Source: Diphasiastrum complanatum (taxonomy: Eukaryota > Streptophyta > Lycopodiopsida > Lycopodiales > Lycopodiaceae). Taken from it: a DNA stretch of 64,000 bases. The stretch is from NCBI GenBank assembly GCA_029204225.1, contig CM055102.1, forward strand, positions 39,009,014 through 39,073,013. Reading direction: 5' to 3'. A model generated the notes under the pieces. That model was not told where the DNA came from. It did not search any database and saw only the letters and a program-made list of their open reading frames with translations. The position numbers were made by a program, and so were the translations under genes. Below are positions 57,401 to 64,000 of the stretch, in pieces (within the stretch, counting starts at the first letter, position 1; each line of letters begins with the position of its first letter).

Positions 57401-58500
57401 ATGGTTGCAGCTCATCTGTGCGATTAATTAGGTTTTTTTGTTTTAACATTGACAACAATATGAGAAGCAAATCAATGTGCACTATGTGATGTGAAAAGTG
57501 GGTATTAGCATAATTAACCTAGGCAGTTATGATTTTGACTGGTTTATATATGCACTATCGTGATTAGAGATTGTTTCAACGTGCAGACTTCTACGAGGTA
57601 AACGAGTGCCCTCCACGATTTTGGACGGATTTTTTTTAATCTCATTCATTTTTTGATCGTTTTGAGGCCGTGAGTAGGGTTGCACACCTCTCTAGTGGAT
57701 TCAAGCCTTGGATAAGAGATTTTGATCCAAAGGTGACTAGTTTTGAGTTGCTTTTTCAAAGCTACATTTGAGAAAATAACAATTTTTTTGTTTTCATATT
57801 TATTTTTTCACTAAACTTGTTATGCATAAATGCTATAACTAACTTAGACCGACTTGTATAGGCTCTAAAGTGACTTTTATCACTGGCTTTGGTCAAGAAA
57901 TGAGTATTCTACTTTAGTTTCACTCCAAAATGACCATTAAAAAAATCTACAACTCTCCATTTTTTTTAAATTTTTTTAGAAAAAGGATTGTTTTGAAAAA
58001 ACAAATTAGATTTACTTTTTAAAAAAAAAAAGGTTTTATATTGATTTTTTTTTTTTTGTAGGATAGCATGCCAACGTGCTAACCTTTACAACTCCATAGA
58101 CATTTTTCCTTAATAAAAACACACCTTTATAAGAAAGTAGCAAAGTATTTTTTAATGGAGCTATTTAAGTGTCTTTGCTACCCTTTAAGTAGATTGAAGT
58201 TTATTTTTTTTCAAAAGAAGATTAAGAACCTTATCTAAAAGTACAATAGAAAGAGACAACCGTCTCAAATAGTAGCTAATCTGGCAACCTCTTAAAAAGT
58301 AGGGAGTAGATGCAAAAATCACGATTCCCAAATTTTTTGCTATTTCTCTCAAGCCAAATGTTCCATAAAGAGATAACTCTAAGATGTTGCCAAAAGTTGT
58401 TAACATGAGATTCAATAAAGACAATGGTGCTAAGTAGTAGATCAAAGTGGATAAGTCTTTTAAACCTAACATGGAAACATGCAATGAAAAGCTCCTTGGA
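54465..58500. other. 3' UTR and intergenic DNA, no gene supported
   Basis: The first ~500 bp probably hold the 3' UTR of the membrane-protein gene. The rest is AT-rich with poly-T runs (57980-58070) and a short minisatellite. Confidence 0.5.
57076..57168 (+). repeat. ~21-bp minisatellite
   Basis: GGCCAATTCTAGTG(ACTA/TTAG) occurs four times in about 90 bp. Confidence 0.88.
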
Positions 58501-58511
58501 TGATTTCAAAG

Positions 58512-59230
58512 GTCTTGTGGGTTCCTGTCAAGCCCACAAATCTGTGGACACCTATCGTTCGAAGTTCTGATCGTTTTTTACTGAATCCGACCAATTCTTG
58601 GCTTGACGGGCCTAGAATCTCAGCATTACGTTTAGGGTTTCTGGTTCGGACGCACGTTTCGCTATGAGTACTGAACCACTTGGAGCCCAGTTTAGTGTTG
58701 TAGGTTCGTATCGACGAGCAGCACACGAAGGAACATGTATGAAAAATGGACTCCGTTCGGCGACACTGGACCAGTTCTCAGAAATGTCAGAAAGTAGTCC
58801 ATTTAGTGGCAATCCCCCCGACAGAAAGGGCGTTTCTTGACAAACGACGTCAAAATTGAGCTACAAATGGTCCTATGGGTTTGTGTCGAGCCCACGAACC
58901 TGTGGACATCTCCCGTTCGAAGTTCCGACCGTTTTTTATTACATCCGACCAATTCTTGGCTCGACGGGCCTAGAATCCCAGCATTACGTTTAGGGTCTCT
59001 GGTTCGGACGCACTTTTCGCTATGAGTACTGAACCATTTAGAGCCCAGTTTAGTGTTGTAGGTTTATATCGGTGTGCAGCACAGGACGGAACAGAGGCTC
59101 TGAAAAACGTACTTCGTTCGGCAACACTGGACCAATTCTCGGGAATGTTGGAAAGTAGTCCATTTAGAGGCATTCCCCCCAACCGAAAGGGTATTTTTGG
59201 ACAAAAGGCATCGGATTTGAGCTACTCCCC
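58512..59230 (+). repeat. ~358-bp tandem duplication
   Basis: Two direct copies begin near 58512 and 58870; AGCCCAC in each is 358 bp apart (58531 and 58889). Shared blocks include CGTTCGAAGTTC, GACCAATTCTTGGCT, CGACGGGCCTAGAATC and TTTGGAGCCCAGTTTAGTG-like words. Identity is about 85% by eye. GC is higher than in the surroundings. Open frames on both strands are mirrored in the copies but match nothing known. Confidence 0.9.
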
Positions 59231-59282
59231 AGCTCAAGGCAAGACATAAACTTGCGTTAGGGCCGAATTGGTCGGGTTAGGG

Positions 59283-59285
<3 letters not shown>

Positions 59286-59328
<43 letters not shown>
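59286..59328 (+). repeat. (GA)n microsatellite
   Basis: Pure GA run of about 21 units. Confidence 0.95.
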
Positions 59329-59333
<5 letters not shown>

Positions 59334-59432
59334 GTTTAGAGTTTAAGAGACGTAAGTCAGATGTGGCCAAAAGTTGGTCGGTAGACGGGGGAAACGTGTA
59401 GGGTGGGTGGAGTACAGGTGCGATTTTACTTT

Positions 59433-59436
<4 letters not shown>

Positions 59437-59465
<29 letters not shown>

Positions 59466-59719
59466 CCGGGGGGGGGGTAGTAGGGTGTTGCCCCCTGAGG
59501 GAAAAAGGCCGCAAAGCTTAAGGAAAAAGGGGAGATGGGTAGTGTTAATAAAACACTAATCCCTAATTTTTTTGAATTGAATGCACGCACGCGCGCGCGC
59601 GCGCGCGTGTGTGTGTGTGTGGGGGGGGGGGGGAAGGGGTGCGGGTTTTGTTCCATGAGGAAAAAGGACCGAGAGCTTAAGGAAAAAGGGAAATAGGTAG
59701 TGTTGAAAAAATGTAACCT
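59437..59719 (+). repeat. Poly-T, G-runs, (CG)n(TG)n and a ~150-bp duplication
   Basis: Poly-T at 59437-59465 is followed by a G run and a phrase with GAGGGAAAAAGG...GCTTAAGGAAAAAGG. After (CG)n(TG)n and poly-G at 59581-59633 the phrase recurs as GAGGAAAAAGGACC...GCTTAAGGAAAAAGG. The alternating purine-pyrimidine run could adopt Z-DNA. Confidence 0.85.
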
Positions 59720-59819
59720 CCTCTAGAGCAAACCCATAGCAAGCATATCTCCCGACTACCTTTGTAATCTCTTAACCTCTACCCTTTCTAATTGCGATCT
59801 AAGTATCGAGGTTGAAAGA

Positions 59820-59926
59820 TAAATAGTACACGATATATGGTGTGAACTTCAAAGGATTGGCTCTAGATATATAAATAGTACACAATATATTGTGTGAACC
59901 TCAAAGGACTGGCTCTATATATACAC
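59820..59926 (+). repeat. ~57-bp tandem duplication
   Basis: AAATAGTACAC(G/A)ATATAT followed by GTGTGAAC(T/C)TCAAAGGA and TGGCTCTA occurs twice. The second copy ends in TATATATACACTCC, a TATA-like site. Confidence 0.82.
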
Positions 59927-61694
59927 TCCAGTCTCAGCATATTTGCAGGAAGGGCAAGATTGCCCTTGCTTGAGGCCAACCCAGGTGGCTTGCACCAGTT
60001 ACACCCTATCCAAACCAACCCGCATTGCTTGCATCATCTCTAGAACTATAAGCAATATTTAAGCAGACTCCTACACACATTCCATTGGATGTACCATGCA
60101 TGTGCCTGTCTAGTGTGTGGCACGCTTTCGTGAAGCAAGAGAGGTGTTTGTAGTGTATTGGTCAGAGGCCATCAAATTTTTTTAATTCAGTACTTCATAA
60201 TATACCATTTTAAATACAAACAATAATGTCAATGAAGAGAGGATAATAATAAGTCAAAGCAAAGATATTGTCAATGCTTCAAAAGGTCACACTACCATGG
60301 TTCCAACACAATCTTTTTAGGGATTATAAAGCTTCGAATGACTCCAAATGTTTTTACTACAGGAACTTCAAAAAGCTCACTAACTTAGTAATGAGAAAGT
60401 ATCTCCCTCTATGCGCAATGAGATATTCTCATGTCTGAACTTCTGCATCATTTCATATCCGAGAATTAGAATATAGTCTCTAAAACTCCTTCGTTCTTCT
60501 GGAAATACAAGCATACCTACAGACGAAACCATTTCAAAAAGTTGCAAAATTCATTCCGAAGAATGGTGAGAATGCGTAGCAAGGACAATATATAATACTG
60601 AAATAGCAAAGCAGCTTTAAGTCTGATTGTGTGTCCTGTCTAATAAAAACATAATGACCACAAAATTCATGTGCTTAAATGGCAACTCTATTTCAAATAT
60701 TCCAAAACTTCAATAAATAACTTTTTGATACGCAATTGCTCATAAAGATATGAAAACTCATATCAAACCTTCGATGAAAACAAACCTTGAGTGGAGAGTG
60801 GTAGCTCATAGTAAACCTTAAGAAACTCGTTGAGAAAAGAGAAACTTGTTGGAAAGAGCATAAGATCAGTTCATTGAGAGCTTGAGAAGCTTTGTTGAGC
60901 TACTCACTGAGTCTGAGCAACTTACTGAGAGCGATGAGCTACTTGTTGAGGAGAGCTCAAGTTCAGAGTTGAGGAGAGCCTCAGCTGAAAGTTGAGAGAG
61001 AGACCCTGCCCACAGTTCTTAACAAACCGTAATGCCACACATGTCAAAGGTCTGATCAGAGAGAAAAATGAAAAACCACATAGGTCATGTCCACAAAGCC
61101 ACGACTGTTAGAAAGCCATAGACACCACAAATTCCCTACCCATGGATGCCACAACTATTTGCAAACCATAGATTCTCTACCTACAAAAGTTGTGTTTCAG
61201 ATGCCCAAGTTTGATCAAATCCTATAGATGTTTAGGTCTCATTCTATGCCCATGAATGAGCATTTCAAAAGCCCATTGATGCTTACAAATGCTATATTTT
61301 AGATAGCCATAAATGATGCATTTCGAGAGCCCTCCGATAAATGAGAGCAAAAGCGAGATAAATGAGAGCATCAAGCAAATAAATGAGAGTAAAAGTGAGA
61401 GTCAAACCTCTCTAATGGGCCATTTGGAGGCGTGACAGAAGTGCCATGAGCAGAGCTTGCATCCCCCCTATTCTCTGCTCGAAAGGGCAGGAAGACGACT
61501 ACATGACCCGACTCCTCTCCTCTTGGTGCTTGATGGCAGTTACAGCCTCCTCGACTGCCGCCTGCTCCTTGTTCTTGGAAGACGATCTACAAAAGGCCCG
61601 CTCCTCCTAGCCCTAGTCAATTTAGAGATTTAATAGTAGAAGCTTTAAAATAGCAAAAACATTGGAGAAATGGACAAATGGAGGTTAAACTCAC
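59927..61694. other. Intergenic, no gene supported
   Basis: It contains GAG/GAGC-rich phrases near 60880-61000 and a ~20-bp repeat, ATAAATGAGAGCAAAAGCGA and variants, at 61333-61400. A short minus-strand stretch near 61530-61600 (NKEQAAVEEAVTAIKHQEER) could be another captured exon fragment, not identified. Confidence 0.45.
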
Positions 61695-61985
61695 TTGAAG
61701 CAGGAAATCTAGTGCAAGAAGATGGATAAGGTGTTCAATAACTACTTTTAATGCCTTTTTGCATTTAGTTTGCAGATCTTCGCTGCTAGAAGATGATAAA
61801 AAATTAAAGACCAGCTTCAAAAGTAGACCAACTTCAGCAATAGCCAAGGCATGCACTGGGCTATGCCTTCCAATCTGCCCCAAGGACCACGCACTTGCAC
61901 TCTTGATGTGATCTTCATGTTCATTTGTGAGGGCATGTAATAAAGGGTGGATGTGGTTGGAAGAGATGATTATTGTTGATAAAGT
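61695..61985 (-). pseudogene. PF16/SPAG6 (axonemal central-pair armadillo protein) exon fragment
   Basis: The minus-strand frame reads HIHPLLHALTNEHEDHIKS, then ASAWSLGQIGRHSPVHA and SSSEDLQTKCKKALKVVIE. This is the late armadillo-repeat part of SPAG6/PF16, known by DHIK.A.AW.LGQIGRH.P.HA and SSEDLQ.K.KKA.K. It ends at a canonical donor (CTTCAA|GTGAGT at 61695/61694), so it derives from genomic, not spliced, DNA. PF16 stabilises the C1 central-pair microtubule in motile cilia, hence sperm flagella in plants. The usual TYLPAL segment is degraded, and the 5' side joins formate-tetrahydrofolate ligase sequence, so this is a gene fragment. Confidence 0.78.
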
Positions 61986-62019
61986 ACATGTGTACATTAT
62001 CAATCAGCATCAATGATGC

Positions 62020-62642
62020 AAGCTCCACATTTTCAGACTTGTATGCTAGATCCAGTGGCTTCCCAGCTACAACCTCTAGGCCTCCATGCATTTCCAATGA
62101 CCTCACTGTTGCTACAATGATTGCACACTAAGGAGTAAGACCACTATATCTGCACTTGATGTTAAAGAACTTCTCTGTGCCTATATCTGCTCCAAATCCA
62201 GCTTCAGTGACCACAAATCCTTCACTCCCAACCAGCTTCAATGCAATTTGGTCAGCGACAATTGAGGAATTACCATGGGCAACGTTGGCAATGGACATGC
62301 ATGCACGAAAACAGGAGTTCCCTCTGGGGTTTGCATCAGCGTAGGGTGTATGGCATCCTTCAGTAGGACAGTGAGGGCAGTTCCCACACCAAGATGGTTG
62401 GCAATGACAGGATCCCCTGCTCGGCTGGATCCAATAACCATCTTCCCAAGCCTCTCTCTCATATCTGCTAGGGAGGTGGTAAGAGCCAGCACAGCCATGA
62501 TCTCACTTGCAACTGAAATGTCAAAACCCATTTCCCTAGTTATTCCCTTCTCTTTAGAACCTTGACCTATAGTGATCTTGAGCAGAAAATGATCATTTAC
62601 ATCCATTACCCTTCTCCAAGTTATAGTCTCTGGATCGATGTC
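62020..62642 (-). pseudogene. Formate-tetrahydrofolate ligase fragment
   Basis: From 62642 the minus strand reads [20 protein letters not shown], then [33 protein letters not shown] and [19 protein letters not shown]. After a frameshift near 62297 it reads [40 protein letters not shown], a TAG (62128-62130) at an expected Gln, and ATVRSLEMHGGLEVVAGKPL. These are unmistakable blocks of 10-formyl-THF synthetase, which activates formate with ATP and tetrahydrofolate in one-carbon metabolism. The N-terminal ATP-binding part and the C-terminus are missing. No intron breaks the 620 bp. Confidence 0.9.
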
Positions 62643-62980
62643 AAGGAGTTAGCTGATTAGGGTCTGTTTGATGAGCACCTGGGGTAATTTGATGAGCAGC
62701 AATGGCCTCCCTATGGGCAGTGATAGAGTCTGTCGTAGTAATAGACAGCGAGCAACGCTCAACTTGCACTCATTTGGTCAACGATGGATCAGTTATAGAC
62801 TTTGATTTCAAGCTCCCTTCCAACGATGCTCACTTTTTCATGGTGGCATCAGCGATGGTCCTCTTCAAACAATGTGGCATTGTTGCATACAATAATTTCA
62901 AAGGCAACGATGGCCTCATTTCCTTAGTGGATAACGAAGGTATTTGAGAAAAACCTAAGTAGGATCTTGGAACTTGGAAG

Positions 62981-62983
<3 letters not shown>
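62643..62983. other. Flank of the gene-fragment cluster, unassigned
   Basis: No recognisable extension of formate-tetrahydrofolate ligase is present beyond 62643 in any minus-strand frame. Open frames on both strands are short. Confidence 0.4.
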
Positions 62984-63036
<53 letters not shown>

Positions 63037-63060
63037 CAATTTGAATTTGGAACTTGGAAT

Positions 63061-63090
<30 letters not shown>
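62984..63090 (+). repeat. (GA)n microsatellites
   Basis: Runs at 62984-63035 and 63070-63090, separated by a short phrase, GGCAATTTGAATTTGGAAC, whose core (ATTTGAATTTGGA) recurs after the second run. Confidence 0.95.
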
Positions 63091-63092
<2 letters not shown>

Positions 63093-63271
63093 TTTGAATT
63101 TGGAGTGGGCCATTACATGCATGCATGGGGAGGAGGGCCATGCATCATGTTCCCCATACATGCATCCCCTTCCCATCATTTTTAGTGAATAAAAGTTGTG
63201 TATGTATGGGTGAGGGGAGGAGGATGCATGGGTGCACCCATACACATGCCCAAAACTGTACATAAGTTTAA

Positions 63272-63293
63272 ATATATATATATATATATATAT
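63272..63293 (+). repeat. (AT)n microsatellite
   Basis: Alternating AT run of 11 units. Confidence 0.95.
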
Positions 63294-64000
63294 TTTAGAG
63301 AGAAGATGTAAGAGTTGCCGTAAAAAAATTAACCCTGTGCTGTCGAAAATGTCACGCTCTGCCCACTAAACATGTCACGCTTTTACAAAGGAAAAACTAG
63401 AATGTCATGCTAATTTTTTTTTTTTTGACACACGCATACACGCCTTTTTTTTTTTTTTTTTGGACAGCACGAAGACTGTACCAGTGTGCTGAATCCACAT
63501 ACATTTCTTATGGCGATGAACTGGCACGTAGTTGTTAAGGGAGGGGTTTTTGCAACAGCATTTAGCACTTTGAATTGAATTGGAAGCCATGACTGAAGCA
63601 GTTAGAAGAGAAACAAAGTAACTAAAAGCTAACAATGATAGCATTTAGTAAATACCTTCACCACTTCTTCATTTGATCTCTTTTCATGTTTGAAACTTCA
63701 TGAAGGTATTTTTAGGTATGTGGATCAACACGTTATTTTTAGGCAAAATCGTTGTAGTTTCAGTATTGAAGAAAAATATTGAAGCATATTTTGATCACTA
63801 TGTGAAGTCATCTAATAAGCCCTATGGTGATTTTTAATTTTGATATTGAATATCAACTTGGATGACAATTGTTTCTTGGATTCTGCTAATACATCTGATT
63901 GGAGTTCCTACTATGGAGCCGCTTATGTCACACAAAACCATGCAGTTTCCATATGAGATCTTCATCCAAGATTCAAGTTATGCAAGCCAATTTTGTGTGG
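63294..64000. other. Non-coding right edge
   Basis: Poly-T runs at 63413-63425 and 63444-63461; no gene motif on either strand. Confidence 0.5.

Noticed and set aside
59374-59559. Frame containing a poly-Phe run
   Set aside because: It is a translation of the poly-T tract.

Overview
The window is plant nuclear DNA, most likely from a large, repeat-rich genome of a seed-free plant such as a fern. This is inferred from stacked Ty1/copia and Ty3/gypsy LTR retrotransposons with plant-type tRNA-Met primer-binding sites, a 3.4-kb intron in a small plant membrane-protein gene, long CT/GA microsatellites, and a fragment of the axonemal gene PF16/SPAG6. PF16 is expected only where sperm are flagellated (bryophytes, lycophytes, ferns, cycads, Ginkgo). 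Nothing looks bacterial, viral or organellar.

Layout. 1-1251: tail and LTR of one LTR element. 1252-13735: a large LTR element with no coding capacity, interrupted at 5711-11723 by a nearly complete minus-strand copia element with a perfect 5-bp target duplication. 13736-15215: dispersed short repeats, a long CT microsatellite and a miniature LTR element (TRIM) whose LTR contains a 72-nt tRNA-like cloverleaf. 15990-16290: a foldback MITE. 16440-17850: a candidate single-exon gene with tandem repeats in its leader. 18660-20360: minisatellites and unannotated DNA. 20362-23390: a decayed plus-strand copia element. 23395-26690: a decayed plus-strand gypsy element, abutting a copia protease fragment (26691-27121, minus). 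27779-28383: a leucine-rich-repeat pseudogene (minus). 29771-33978: a minus-strand copia relic without reverse transcriptase. 33979-37842 and 42947 onward: a plus-strand copia relic split by a GC-rich, non-coding LTR element (37843-42941, 5-bp duplication) that carries an internal higher-order tandem repeat. 45283-46413: a chimeric copia fragment. 49158-54464: a two-exon gene for a small single-pass membrane protein; its intron holds a non-autonomous hAT-like element with an 8-bp duplication. 54465-61690: mostly non-coding with tandem repeats and microsatellites. 61695-62642: fragments of formate-tetrahydrofolate ligase and PF16 lying side by side in one orientation. The remainder is microsatellite-rich and non-coding.

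Only two loci look like working host genes (17194-17847, and 50686-51000 joined to 54357-54464). Almost everything else is a layered record of transposition and decay: C-to-T type nonsense mutations, frameshifts, nested insertions and captured gene pieces. All identifications were made by reading translated motifs and repeat structure; no database search was run.
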